Below are positions 9,881 to 18,883 of a stretch of DNA of 64,000 nucleotides, one piece after another. This stretch comes from Leifsonia sp. ku-ls (GTDB lineage: Bacteria > Actinomycetota > Actinomycetes > Actinomycetales > Microbacteriaceae), in the NCBI GenBank assembly GCA_003367665.1, contig QKXI01000004.1, positions 1-64,000 of the forward strand. Reading direction: 5' to 3'. The position numbers and the translations under genes were made by a program. Numbering within the stretch: the first letter of the stretch is position 1; the number at the start of each line of letters is the position of its first letter. The notes beneath the pieces were generated by a model. The model had not been told where the DNA came from. It did no database searches and worked only from the letters and a program-made list of their open reading frames with translations.

Positions 9881-11125
9881 GTGTCGCTCGGTCTGCCCAG
9901 CCATCTGGCACGACCTGCGAACTCGCGCGCCATCGCGACCGCCGCGCGCTGGGCCGGGCTGGTCTGCCTGGCGGCGGCGGTGCTGAACGTCACGATGTCG
10001 AGCTTCGGCAGCGGCAACGTCACCTCGTGGCTCACCCTCGTGGTCCTCATCCCGATGGTCGCCCTGCTGCTCCTGCTCGCGCGGGGGCGCACGGTCGTCC
10101 TGACGGTGGCGTACCTTCTCGTGGGCACGGTGTGCACCTACTTCTACGTGGTCGCGCTGCTCACCGGGACGCCGTCGTACCGCGACACCAACCTGTTCGT
10201 CATCGCGTTGCCCGTCGTCGCGATGACGCTGGTGGGAGGCACGGGCACGGGATCCCTCGTCGGGATCCTGTGGGCCACGCTCGGCTTCGCCCTGGCCGAG
10301 GCCGCGGTCATGCTCGCCGCGGCGACGGCAGAGCGCGCCTACGTGCCGGACGCCGTCTCGCTCGGGGCGTACCTGCTCCTCGTGGGGGTTCTCGCGTTCG
10401 ACGGGCTGACCCGGGGAACGCGCTCCCGGGCACAGACGGCCCTGCATCGTGCGGTCCGCGATGCCCGACTTGTCGACATCCGTCGTGAGCTGGCCGCGGC
10501 CAGCACCGCCGACCTCCACGACACCGTGCTCAGCGAACTCGCCTCGATCGCCTCCGCTCAGCCCGGCGAGCTCGACCCGCGGCTCGCCCGGCGCATCGAG
10601 TCCGACCTCCGAGGGCTCGCCGTCGGCGTGCCCGGCGCCGACGATCCGAGCGTGCACGACGGTGGCGGCGCGGGGCAGCCCGCCGGCGTGCCCGCGCCGG
10701 ACCCCTGGTACGACAGCGAACTCCATCAGGCGATCGAAGCGGCGCGCGACGAAGGGTTGACCGTCGACGTCTCCGGCGACCGGGCCACGTTCGTCCTGCT
10801 CGACGAGGAGGTGCGCCGAGCGATCGGTCTCGCCGTGCGTCAGTGCCTGGTCAACGTCCTGCGGCACTCCGGGAGCCCGGTCGCCGAGGTCGCGCTCTCC
10901 GCCGGCGGCGGTTCCGTGTCCGTCATGGTCGTCGACAGCGGGAGCGGCTTCCCCGCCGCCGGTCCCGCCGCCGACCGGCTGGGCGTCCGGCAGTCGGTGC
11001 AGGAGCGCATCGCCCGCGTCGGAGGCACCGTGGACATCTACTCCACGCCCGACATCGGCACGACCGTCATCCTCACCGTCCCGACGGGTGCCGAGCGCAC
11101 CGGCGGGGGAGGACCCACCGCATGA
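9881..11125 (+). CDS. Membrane sensor histidine kinase (NarL-type partner)
   Basis: 414 residues: about six membrane segments in the first 170, then a dimerisation helix with the phospho-acceptor H213 in DLHDTVLSELASI. A HATPase domain follows, with N box RQCLVNVLRHSG, G1 VVDSGSGF and a closing GTTVILTVP. The domain order is that of HisKA_3-type kinases, which pair with NarL/FixJ regulators, and one lies two genes downstream. The GTG start has GAAGGGA 8 nt upstream. No periplasmic sensor domain is visible, so the signal is probably sensed within the membrane. Confidence 0.92.
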   Translation: MSLGLPSHLARPANSRAIATAARWAGLVCLAAAVLNVTMSSFGSGNVTSWLTLVVLIPMVALLLLLARGRTVVLTVAYLLVGTVCTYFYVVALLTGTPSYRDTNLFVIALPVVAMTLVGGTGTGSLVGILWATLGFALAEAAVMLAAATAERAYVPDAVSLGAYLLLVGVLAFDGLTRGTRSRAQTALHRAVRDARLVDIRRELAAASTADLHDTVLSELASIASAQPGELDPRLARRIESDLRGLAVGVPGADDPSVHDGGGAGQPAGVPAPDPWYDSELHQAIEAARDEGLTVDVSGDRATFVLLDEEVRRAIGLAVRQCLVNVLRHSGSPVAEVALSAGGGSVSVMVVDSGSGFPAAGPAADRLGVRQSVQERIARVGGTVDIYSTPDIGTTVILTVPTGAERTGGGGPTA

Positions 11126-12360
11126 CCGTGCTCACCGTGCGCACCATCGTGGCTGCGCGCTCCCTCCCGCTCGAGCGGACACCGCAGCGGCTCGACCCCC
11201 TCGGCGCGCAGACCGCGTGGCTGCTCGTGCCGCTCCTCGGCGGCCTCGCGCTCCTCTACGCCACCTACTCCACGATCCTGCACCGGAATCAGCTCCGCGA
11301 CCCGTCCCTCGCCGGGGTCGCGATCGCCGTGCTCGCGGTCGCCGTCCTCGTCGCCGCCCTCCGCACCCATCCCGGCTATGCGCCGTTCGGGCGATGGTCG
11401 CATTTCACCGTCATCGCCCTCGCGATGACGGCGGCGTGCCTGTTCACGGCGGCGGTGTGGGGTCGCAACGAGCGGCTCCAGGACGACTGGGGCCAGATCG
11501 CCGTGGCGCTGCTCCTGATCGCGATGCCCCTCTACCGCCCCGTCGGCGAGGTCGCCGGGACCGCCATCATGTCCGCCCTCATCCTCGGCGGGCTCGCCGC
11601 GGCCCAGCACTCCCTGGCCATCGCGAACGATCCGCTCGTGTACGCCACGGTCGTGGCCACGCCGGTGCTCGCCCTCGCCGCGGGCGGCGCGGGCTACGCC
11701 TGGACCATCACGGGCGAGACGCTGCGCTGGCGGCAGCTCGCCCGCGACGGGCAGGCGCGGCTCGACGGCGAGCTGCGCCAGGCCGCCGCCCGCATGATCG
11801 CGCAGGAGCGGATGACCGCGCTCAACGCGGAGGCGGTGCCGTTCCTGACCGACCTGCTGCAGCGCGGCACGGTGACCGACGCCGACATCGCGCGGGCACG
11901 CGTCGTCGCCGACCGCCTCCGCGCCCTCTCGGTGGACGCGGTCGCACGCACCTGGCTCTCCGACACCCTCGACCTCGCCCTGGGTGCGCGCGCCGCGGGC
12001 GCAACCCGGGCGGACGACGGGTCCGGTCGCGTCCACGACCCCGACCGGTTGGAGTGCGTGCTCACGAACGACCAGCGCGCCATCGTCGGCGCGCTCGTGT
12101 CGACCGTCGCACACCGCCCCGGTCTCGATCCGGCGAGCCTGACCATCTCCGCCGCGAACCCGGAGCGGCCGACCTTCCTCCTGAACGCACGCATCGAGGA
12201 GCCGCGCGCCGACGTGCGCCGCGCGCTGCTGCCGTTCGTCAGCGCGCTCAACTCGGTCGCCATGACGGCGACGATGCGTCAGAGCGGAAGCGACCTCACC
12301 GTCCGGTTCGTCTCGCCGCCGATCGCCCGACTCCCGTACTCTGGAACGAGACGACGATGA
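11122..12360 (+). CDS. Degenerate kinase-like membrane protein of the same operon
   Basis: The gene starts with ATGA overlapping the kinase stop. Its 412 residues have six membrane segments, then a helical region (DGELRQAAARMIAQERMTALNAEAV) and a C-terminal domain that looks like a worn HATPase fold. There is no LHD-type phospho-acceptor, and the N, G1 and G2 boxes cannot be found. The layout copies the kinase before it, so it is probably a diverged paralogue acting as a sensor or modulator subunit. Function is inferred from context only. Confidence 0.8.
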   Translation: MTVLTVRTIVAARSLPLERTPQRLDPLGAQTAWLLVPLLGGLALLYATYSTILHRNQLRDPSLAGVAIAVLAVAVLVAALRTHPGYAPFGRWSHFTVIALAMTAACLFTAAVWGRNERLQDDWGQIAVALLLIAMPLYRPVGEVAGTAIMSALILGGLAAAQHSLAIANDPLVYATVVATPVLALAAGGAGYAWTITGETLRWRQLARDGQARLDGELRQAAARMIAQERMTALNAEAVPFLTDLLQRGTVTDADIARARVVADRLRALSVDAVARTWLSDTLDLALGARAAGATRADDGSGRVHDPDRLECVLTNDQRAIVGALVSTVAHRPGLDPASLTISAANPERPTFLLNARIEEPRADVRRALLPFVSALNSVAMTATMRQSGSDLTVRFVSPPIARLPYSGTRRR

Positions 12361-13064
12361 GAGCAACACCTTCCGACCCACCCCCCGCCGTAGCGCCCAG
12401 CGCCGATGTCCGCACGGTGGAGCCGCCGATCCGGCTGGCGATCCTCGACGACCACGAGATCCTCCTCGACAGCCTGGCGAGCTGGATCGAGAAGAACGCC
12501 CCGCAGTTCGACCTCGTGCTCCGCGCGGGCAGCTGGCTGGAGCTCGTCCACAGCGAGGCGTTCCCGACCGACCTGGTCATCATGGATCTCCAGCTGAAGG
12601 AGTCCATCTCCATCGGCGCCCGCGTGCGCACCTGCCGCGCCGCAGGGGCCAAGGTGATCGTGCTCAGCGCGATGGACACGCCGGAGGACCGGGATGCGGC
12701 GCTCGCCGCGGGCGCGGTGGCCTACGTCACCAAGTCCCAGCCGATGGCCGAACTCGTCGCGGTCGCGCTGTCGGCCGCCGGCCGCGGACCCGGCCGCACT
12801 GAGGCCGCACCGACGGCGTGGCGCCCGAAGCCGCTCATCCGGGAGTCGTCGCGGCCGCGTCTGAGCGATGGCGAGCGGCAGGCGCTCGTGCTGTACGCCG
12901 ACGGGCGCACGACGTCGGAGGTGGCCCGCGCGATGAACGTCCAGTACGAGACCGCGAAGACCTACCTGCGTCGCGTCCGCGAGAAGTACGGGAAGGCGGG
13001 TCGTCCGACCAGCTCCCGGGCCGACCTGATCCGGCGCGCCGCGGAGGACGGCTACCTCACCTGA
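12357..13064 (+). CDS. NarL/FixJ-family response regulator
   Basis: 235 aa. The receiver domain begins LAILDDHEILLDS and has phospho-acceptor D77 in VIMDLQL, with the later switch residues in VIVLSAMD and YVTKSQP. A C-terminal LuxR-type helix-turn-helix follows (RLSDGERQALVLYADGRTTSEVARAMNVQYETAKTYL region). The start ATGA overlaps the previous gene's stop, so all three genes of the operon are translationally coupled. The first 25 residues are a Pro-rich extension before the receiver. Confidence 0.94.
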   Translation: MRATPSDPPPAVAPSADVRTVEPPIRLAILDDHEILLDSLASWIEKNAPQFDLVLRAGSWLELVHSEAFPTDLVIMDLQLKESISIGARVRTCRAAGAKVIVLSAMDTPEDRDAALAAGAVAYVTKSQPMAELVAVALSAAGRGPGRTEAAPTAWRPKPLIRESSRPRLSDGERQALVLYADGRTTSEVARAMNVQYETAKTYLRRVREKYGKAGRPTSSRADLIRRAAEDGYLT

Positions 13065-13095
13065 GCGGCTGGCGCGCTCGTTCAGCTCGCCCGCA

Positions 13096-13101
13096 TAGGA
13101 T
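13096..13101 (+). promoter_or_regulatory. -10 element of tdk, leaderless
   Basis: TAGGAT followed by 6 nt and the GTG start, the same arrangement as mqo; no Shine-Dalgarno. Confidence 0.65.
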
Positions 13102-13107
13102 CGAGGC

Positions 13108-13782
13108 GTGGCGAAACTGTATTTCCGGTACGGCGCGATGAACAGCGGCAAGAGCACCGCGATGCTCCAGGCCGCGTACAACTACGAGGAGCGCGGACAT
13201 CGCGTGCTCCTGACGAAGCCGTCGATCGACACGAAAGGCGACCTGGGCATCCTGTCCCGGCTCGGAGTCACCCGCGAGGTCGACTTCCTCATCGCACCCG
13301 AGACCGACGCGTACGGCTCGTTCCAGCGCCACCGTGAGCGCACCCTGAAGCGCTTCGGGCGCGACGTGAGCGCCCTGCTGGTCGACGAGGCGCAGTTCCT
13401 CACCGAGGCCCAGGTCGACGACCTGCTGCGGATCGCACTGCTCGACGACATCCCGGTGCTCGCCTACGGCATCCGCACCGACTTCCAAACGGTCGCCTTC
13501 CCGGGCAGCCGCCGCCTGCTGGAGGTCGCCCACAGCCTGGAGGAGCTGAAGACGATCTGCCGCTGCGGCCGCAAGGCGATCTTCAACGCCCGGAAGATCG
13601 ACGGCGTGTTCGTCTTCGACGGCGACCAGGTGGCCATCGACGGCGCCTCCGTCTCCTACGAGTCGCTGTGCGGCAACTGTTACCTGCAGGAGAGCCGTGG
13701 CGTGCTCAACAACGGCCGCAGGCACTGGCCCGTCGACGCCACCCCGGCCTACGTCGACGAGCCGGACCCCGACTTCACCTGA
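13108..13782 (+). CDS. tdk: Thymidine kinase
   Basis: A type 1 thymidine kinase (224 aa) that salvages thymidine to dTMP. The P-loop GAMNSGKST is at residues 9-17, the lid and Walker B region contains LLVDEAQFLT, and the zinc site uses CRCG and CGNC pairs in the C-terminal third. Length is normal. The GTG start is leaderless behind TAGGAT, so it is transcribed separately from the response regulator that ends 43 nt before. Confidence 0.96.
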   Translation: MAKLYFRYGAMNSGKSTAMLQAAYNYEERGHRVLLTKPSIDTKGDLGILSRLGVTREVDFLIAPETDAYGSFQRHRERTLKRFGRDVSALLVDEAQFLTEAQVDDLLRIALLDDIPVLAYGIRTDFQTVAFPGSRRLLEVAHSLEELKTICRCGRKAIFNARKIDGVFVFDGDQVAIDGASVSYESLCGNCYLQESRGVLNNGRRHWPVDATPAYVDEPDPDFT

Positions 13783-13852
13783 CGCGATCCCGCCCACACG
13801 AGACCACAGGCCGTCGCTCGCGTGACGGCTGCGACACCAAGGAACTGACCCG

Positions 13853-15160
13853 ATGAGAATCTCCGTGATCGGCTGCGGCTACCTCGGCGCCGTGCACGCG
13901 GCGTCCATGGCGCACCTCGGCCACGACGTCGTCGGCATCGACATCGACGAGGCGAAGATCGCCTCCCTCTCCGCCGGCCGGCCTCCGTTCTTCGAACCGG
14001 GTCTGCCCGAGGTGCTGGAGTCCGCGACCGCGAGCGGACGCCTGCGGTTCACCACCGACTTCGCGGCCGCGGCGCAGGCGGACGTGCACTTCGTCGCCGT
14101 CGGCACGCCGCAGGTCGCCGACGGGGACGCCGCGGACATGCGCTTCGTGGATGCGGCCTTCTCCTCGCTCGTCGAGCACGTCAAGCCGGGCGACCTCATC
14201 GTCGGCAAGAGCACGGTCCCCGTCGGGACCGCCGCACGCCTCGCCGCCCTGATCGCCGAGCGGGAGCCGGGCGCGACCCTGGCCTGGAACCCGGAGTTCC
14301 TGCGCGAGGGGTTCGCCGTGAAGGACACGGTCAGCCCGGACCGTCTGGTGTATGGCGTGCCGGAGGGCGAGCCCGGGGAGCGTGCCGCCCGTCTCCTCGA
14401 CGAGGTGTACGCGTCCGCCGTCGCCGCCGGGACTCCGGTCATCGTGACCGACTACGCGACCGCCGAGCTCGTCAAGGTCTCCGCCAACGCCTTCCTCGCC
14501 ACCAAGATCTCCTTCATCAACGCGATGGCCGAGATCGCGGAGGTCACCGGCGCCGACGTGACGGAGCTGGCGGACGCGATCGGGCATGACGCGCGCATCG
14601 GCCGCCGCTTCCTCAACGCCGGCGTCGGGTTCGGCGGCGGCTGCCTGCCGAAGGACATCCGCGCCTTCAGCGCGCGGGCTCGCGAGCTCGGCCGCGGCGA
14701 GTCGGTGCGCTTCCTCGAGGAGGTCGACAGCATCAACCTGCGTCGCCGCACCCGCGTGGTCGAGCTGGTGCGCGAGACGGCCGGCGGTCTCGCCGGCGTG
14801 CGGGTGGGGGTGCTCGGCCTCGCCTTCAAGCCGCACTCCGACGACATCCGCGACTCCCCGGCGCTGGAGATCGCCCTGCGGCTCGCCGAGGCCGGAGCGC
14901 TCGTCCGGGCGACCGACCCGGAGGCAACCGAGAACGCGCGTCGTCGTGCGCCGCAGCTGGATGTGGTGGACACCGCGGAGGAGGCGGTGCGTGACGCCGA
15001 TGTGGTCGTGCTGATCACCGAATGGCCCGAGTTCACCGATCTCGACCCGGAGGAGCTCGGCCGGCTGGTGGCGCACCGCACCATCATCGACGGCCGCAAC
15101 GTGCTCGACCCGGCCGTCTGGCGGCAGGCCGGCTGGTCGTACCGCGGCCTCGGCCGCTGA
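13853..15160 (+). CDS. ugd: UDP-glucose 6-dehydrogenase
   Basis: Ugd (435 aa) oxidises UDP-glucose twice to UDP-glucuronate, a precursor of surface polysaccharides. The N-terminal Rossmann motif is IGCGYLGAVHA (residues 6-16). The catalytic cysteine lies in GVGFGGGCLPKDIRAF, and the C-terminal domain keeps GLAFKPHSDDIRDSPA. AAGGAA lies 8 nt upstream of the ATG. The following DUF4012 gene is of a family often found in polysaccharide loci, which fits an envelope role for this region. Confidence 0.95.
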   Translation: MRISVIGCGYLGAVHAASMAHLGHDVVGIDIDEAKIASLSAGRPPFFEPGLPEVLESATASGRLRFTTDFAAAAQADVHFVAVGTPQVADGDAADMRFVDAAFSSLVEHVKPGDLIVGKSTVPVGTAARLAALIAEREPGATLAWNPEFLREGFAVKDTVSPDRLVYGVPEGEPGERAARLLDEVYASAVAAGTPVIVTDYATAELVKVSANAFLATKISFINAMAEIAEVTGADVTELADAIGHDARIGRRFLNAGVGFGGGCLPKDIRAFSARARELGRGESVRFLEEVDSINLRRRTRVVELVRETAGGLAGVRVGVLGLAFKPHSDDIRDSPALEIALRLAEAGALVRATDPEATENARRRAPQLDVVDTAEEAVRDADVVVLITEWPEFTDLDPEELGRLVAHRTIIDGRNVLDPAVWRQAGWSYRGLGR

Positions 15161-15180
15161 CGGCGACGGGCTCGACGGCG

Positions 15181-15218
15181 ACGGGCCCGACGGCCGCCCC
15201 TTTTGGGGGGCCGCCCGT
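15181..15218 (+). other. Strong GC-rich hairpin between ugd and the DUF4012 gene
   Basis: ACGGGC (15181-15186) pairs with GCCCGT (15213-15218), and inside it GGCC and CCCC pair with GGGG and GGCC around a TTTT loop. AAAA rather than a U-tract follows on the plus strand, so it may slow or end ugd transcription but is not a standard intrinsic terminator. Near-repeats of GACGGCGACGGG precede it. Confidence 0.5.
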
Positions 15219-15234
15219 AAAAGTGAGGATTTGT

Positions 15235-15240
15235 TAGATT
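15235..15240 (+). promoter_or_regulatory. -10 element of the DUF4012 gene, leaderless
   Basis: TAGATT is followed by 6 nt and the ATG. No Shine-Dalgarno is present. Confidence 0.6.
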
Positions 15241-15246
15241 TGTCGC

Positions 15247-17121
15247 ATGGCGACAGGTCTAACCGCGCGGGATGCACCGCCGCGCCCCGCGGACGCGATG
15301 CCGCCGACTGCGCCCCGGCGACGCGGGCCACGGCATCCCGTGCTCATCGGAGCGCTCGTGGTGCTCGGTGTCCTCGTGCTCTTGATCGCGTGGATCGGCG
15401 TCCGCGGCGTCCTCGCCCAGCGAGCGCTCAGCGCCGCCATCCCGGCCGCGGGCCAGGTCAAGGCGGCGCTCGGCTCCGGTGATCTCGCCGCGGCCGAGCG
15501 TGCCGCCGAGACGTTGAGCGCGCACACGCACGAGGCGGCAGCCCTCACGTCCGATCCGGTGTGGCTCGCGGGCGAGGCGGTGCCGTGGATCGGGCCGAAC
15601 CTCACCGCGGTGCGGACCGCGGCCGCCGCCTCGGACACCGTCGCCTCGCGCGTCGTGCGGCCCCTCGTGGCCGCCGGTCGAGGCGTCGACCTGAGGACGC
15701 TGGCGGTCACGGACGGCCGCATCGACCTGGCGCCCGTCGTCGCCGCTCAGCCCGCGGTCGCGAAGGCGCGCACGGCGTTCACGTCGGCGAGGACGAGCGT
15801 CGCGGCCATCCGGACCGGCGCTCTGGTGGCGCCCGTCGCGTCGGGCGTCGCGCAACTCCGCGAGGTGCTCGACGGCGCCGCGCCGCAGGTCGACGCGATC
15901 GGCGACACCGTCCGGCTCCTGCCCGCGATGCTCGGCGTCGACGGCCCCCGCGACTACGTGCTGGCCGCCCAGAACCCGGCCGAGCTGCGCGCGACGGGCG
16001 GGCTGATCGGCGCCGTGGCCCTGGTCCGTGCCGACCGTGGCGCCATCACCCTGGTCCGCCAGGAGGCCGGAACGTCGATCGGGCCGTGGACTGAATCCGT
16101 CGTCCCCGTGCCCAGCGCGACCCAGGGCCTCTATGGTCCGCTGGTCGGGCGGTTCCTCCAGGATGCGAACCTGACGCCCGACTTCCCACAGGCCGCGGCC
16201 ACCGCCGCCACGATGTGGACGACGACGTACGGCGGTCGCGTCGACGGAGTCGTGGCCATCGACCCCGTGACGCTGAGCGCGCTGCTGACCGCCACCGGCC
16301 CCGTCCCGCTTCCCACCGGGGACGTGCTGACGTCGTCGAATGCGGTGAAACTCCTCCTGAGCGACGTCTACCAGCGCTACAGTCGGCCGGCCGACCAGGA
16401 CGCGTTCTTCGCCGCCGCCGCCTCCGCGGTGTTCGAACGCGTGGCGTCGGGCCAGGCGGACGCGCGGAAGCTCGTGGCCGCGCTCGCCGCCGCCGGTCAG
16501 TCGCGCCGTGTTCTGTTCTGGAGCGCGCATCCCGACGACCAGTCGGTGCTCGCGCGTACCAGTCTTGCGGGGGCGCTGCCGTCGACCGGTGCCGCCGCGG
16601 CCCAGCTCGGGGTGTACTTCAACGACGCCACCGGCGCCAAGATGGACTATTACCTCGGCACGTCCGTGGCCGCCGGCACCGCGGTCTGCCGGGCCGACGG
16701 CAGGCCGTCCGCGGTCGTGCGCGTCACGCTGACGAACCGCGCCCCGGCGGATGCCGCGACCGCTCTCCCCGGCTACGTCACGGGCGGCGGCGCGTTCGGG
16801 GTGGCGCCCGGCTCGATCAGGACCCGGGTGGCGGTGTACGGGCCGGCCGGCGGCCTGCTGGCCGCCACGCAGAGCGATGGGGCGGACCTCGCGACCGTCT
16901 CCGGGGTCGACCGGGAGCGGCCGGTCAGCCTGTTCACCGTGGAGCTGGCGCCGGGGCAGTCGCGCACGGTCACGGTGCAGTTCCTGGGTCGGGGAGCGGC
17001 CCATGAGAAGCTCCAGGTCGCGACCACTCCGACGCTCCCAGGGGACGGCTCCACCCCCGATGTGGGGTCGACGACAGCGGTGGACCCCATTGTCGTGGAC
17101 TGCGCATCCATCGTAAAGTGA
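15247..17121 (+). CDS. DUF4012 domain-containing membrane-anchored protein
   Basis: 624 aa. After a short basic cytoplasmic start, one membrane anchor (about residues 33-52) leads to a large extracellular region. The DUF4012 core is recognised by YVLAAQNPAELRATGGLIGA, followed by GRVDGVVAIDPVTLSALL. The biochemical role of the family is unknown; members commonly lie in exopolysaccharide or cell-wall gene groups, and ugd lies just upstream. A small LAxTG wall protein follows 50 nt downstream, possibly cotranscribed. Confidence 0.88.
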   Translation: MATGLTARDAPPRPADAMPPTAPRRRGPRHPVLIGALVVLGVLVLLIAWIGVRGVLAQRALSAAIPAAGQVKAALGSGDLAAAERAAETLSAHTHEAAALTSDPVWLAGEAVPWIGPNLTAVRTAAAASDTVASRVVRPLVAAGRGVDLRTLAVTDGRIDLAPVVAAQPAVAKARTAFTSARTSVAAIRTGALVAPVASGVAQLREVLDGAAPQVDAIGDTVRLLPAMLGVDGPRDYVLAAQNPAELRATGGLIGAVALVRADRGAITLVRQEAGTSIGPWTESVVPVPSATQGLYGPLVGRFLQDANLTPDFPQAAATAATMWTTTYGGRVDGVVAIDPVTLSALLTATGPVPLPTGDVLTSSNAVKLLLSDVYQRYSRPADQDAFFAAAASAVFERVASGQADARKLVAALAAAGQSRRVLFWSAHPDDQSVLARTSLAGALPSTGAAAAQLGVYFNDATGAKMDYYLGTSVAAGTAVCRADGRPSAVVRVTLTNRAPADAATALPGYVTGGGAFGVAPGSIRTRVAVYGPAGGLLAATQSDGADLATVSGVDRERPVSLFTVELAPGQSRTVTVQFLGRGAAHEKLQVATTPTLPGDGSTPDVGSTTAVDPIVVDCASIVK

Positions 17122-17171
17122 TAATTACTCAATAAACCGGCCGGCAAGCCGGGTCGAAGGAGAAGTGGGCC

Positions 17172-17738
17172 ATGTTCAAGAAGATCCTGGCGGCCGTCGC
17201 CGTCACCGCGGCCCTGCTGCTCGCCGCCCCGGCGGCCGCGAACGCCGTCGACTACACCGACGGCGCCCAGTGCAAATTCGACGTCAGCGTGGTGAAGGCG
17301 GGAGGCACGGCCACCCTGCTCTGCATTCCCGGCACCTGGTCGCCCGGCGAGGCGATCGACTGGACCGTCACCGGACAGGACGGCGCCGGCTTCACACTGG
17401 TGTCGTTCCGCGCCGCGACCAGCAGCCTCCACTACACGAAGCACGCCAACGCCGACGGCAGCGACGTGCTCCTGATGACCCTCCCGGCGAACGCCTCCGG
17501 GCAGTACAGCGTCGTCGGCGTGGGGCAGAGGAGCGGGCACGAGTGCCCGACCACGCTGACCGTCCTCCCGGCCGACCAGGCGAGCACGGTGGTCGACCCG
17601 GGAAGCGCCGGCGGCCTCGCGGCCACGGGGTCGGTCGTGGCGACCTGGGCGGCGTGGGCCGGCGGCTCCCTCATCGTGCTCGGACTGATCGCGCTCGCCG
17701 TCGTCGCGTGGATCCGACGGCTCAAGACCACCGAGTGA
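17172..17738 (+). CDS. Small secreted protein with LAxTG-type sortase signal
   Basis: 188 residues. A Sec signal peptide ([20 protein letters not shown], cleavage near AANA) precedes a beta-rich mature domain of about 110 residues with three cysteines. The C-terminus has LAATG at 149-153, a hydrophobic stretch and a basic tail RRLKTTE. This is the sorting signal recognised by class E sortases, so the protein is probably linked to peptidoglycan. AAGGAGA precedes the ATG. The mature domain matches no family I can name, and no sortase is in the window. Confidence 0.85.
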   Translation: MFKKILAAVAVTAALLLAAPAAANAVDYTDGAQCKFDVSVVKAGGTATLLCIPGTWSPGEAIDWTVTGQDGAGFTLVSFRAATSSLHYTKHANADGSDVLLMTLPANASGQYSVVGVGQRSGHECPTTLTVLPADQASTVVDPGSAGGLAATGSVVATWAAWAGGSLIVLGLIALAVVAWIRRLKTTE

Positions 17739-17778
17739 GCCCGGGAATCGTCACGTCGAGCGGCGCGTTGCAGCAGGG

Positions 17779-18795
17779 GTGACCTCACGCAGCATCCCCC
17801 TCAACGTCCTCGATCTCGCCAGCCGACCCGCCGGAGGCAGCAACGCCGACGCGGTGGGGGGCACCGTGCGCCTCGCGCAGGCCGCGGAACGCCTCGGCTA
17901 CGAGCGGTTCTGGGTGGCGGAGCACCACGGCATGCCGGCCATCGCCTCCAGCGCCCCCGCCGTGCTCATCGCCGGCGTGGCGGCCGCGACCCAGCGCATC
18001 CGGGTGGGCAGCGGCGGCGTCATGCTGCCCAACCACGCGCCGCTCGTGGTGGCGGAGCAGTTCGGCACCCTGCGCGCCCTCTACGGCGACCGCATCGACC
18101 TCGGAATCGGCCGTGCACCCGGCACCGACGGCGCCACCGCGATGGCGCTCCGTCGCAGCCAGGAAGGCCTCGGCGTCGACGACTTCCCGCAGCAGCTGCT
18201 CGACCTGTTCGGCTTCTTCTACGGCGGGATGAGCGACGCCAACCCGCTGCACGGCATCACAGCCGTGCCTGGCCTGGGCGACGCCCCGCAGATCTGGCTG
18301 CTCGGCTCCAGCGGCTACAGCGCACAGGTCGCGGCCGCGCTCGGGCTCCCGTTCGCCTTCGCGCACCACTTCGCCGGCGAGAACACCGAGGCCGCGCTCG
18401 ACCTGTACCGCTCGCGCTTCGAGCCGAGCGACACGCTCGCCGAGCCGCACACGATGATCGCGGTCAACGTCATCGCGGACGACGACCCGGAGACGGTGCG
18501 CGCCCTGTCGCTGCCGGGGCAGTTGTCCTTCCTGCGGATGCGCCGCGGCCTCAAGCCAGAGCCAGTGAGCATCGAGGAGGCCCTGGCCTACGAGTTCAGC
18601 CCGATGGAGGAGGAGTTCATCGCCAACCGCAACGCCCGCCAGGCGGTCGGAACCCCCGACGAGGTGAAAGCCCGCCTGGACGCGCTGCTCGCCTCCACCG
18701 GAACCGACGAACTCATGATCTCCTCCGGCGCCGCGACCGTCGAGGGCCGGATCCGCTCGCTCGAGATCGTTCGGGAGCTGTACCCCGCCGCATGA
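17779..18795 (+). CDS. Luciferase-like (LLM class) flavin-dependent oxidoreductase
   Basis: 338 aa with the TIM-barrel pattern of bacterial luciferase-like monooxygenases: [10 protein letters not shown] near residue 50, [21 protein letters not shown], and the [11 protein letters not shown] loop. These group it with the single-subunit YhbW/MsnO8-like branch. Such enzymes need reduced FMN from a partner, and the next gene is an NAD(P)H:FMN reductase. The GTG start at 17779 has only a weak ribosome binding site. The substrate is unknown. Confidence 0.9.
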   Translation: MTSRSIPLNVLDLASRPAGGSNADAVGGTVRLAQAAERLGYERFWVAEHHGMPAIASSAPAVLIAGVAAATQRIRVGSGGVMLPNHAPLVVAEQFGTLRALYGDRIDLGIGRAPGTDGATAMALRRSQEGLGVDDFPQQLLDLFGFFYGGMSDANPLHGITAVPGLGDAPQIWLLGSSGYSAQVAAALGLPFAFAHHFAGENTEAALDLYRSRFEPSDTLAEPHTMIAVNVIADDDPETVRALSLPGQLSFLRMRRGLKPEPVSIEEALAYEFSPMEEEFIANRNARQAVGTPDEVKARLDALLASTGTDELMISSGAATVEGRIRSLEIVRELYPAA

Positions 18796-18883
18796 CGGAC
18801 CGTGACGGCCGCCCGCGCGATCGCGGACGGCGGCGGGTACCGTTGGGCGAAATCCCGATCCCCAGCCGGAAGGCGGTTCCCAC

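Noticed and set aside
15181-15218. Intrinsic terminator of ugd
   Set aside because: The hairpin is strong but is followed by AAAA, not a U-tract, on the transcribed strand.
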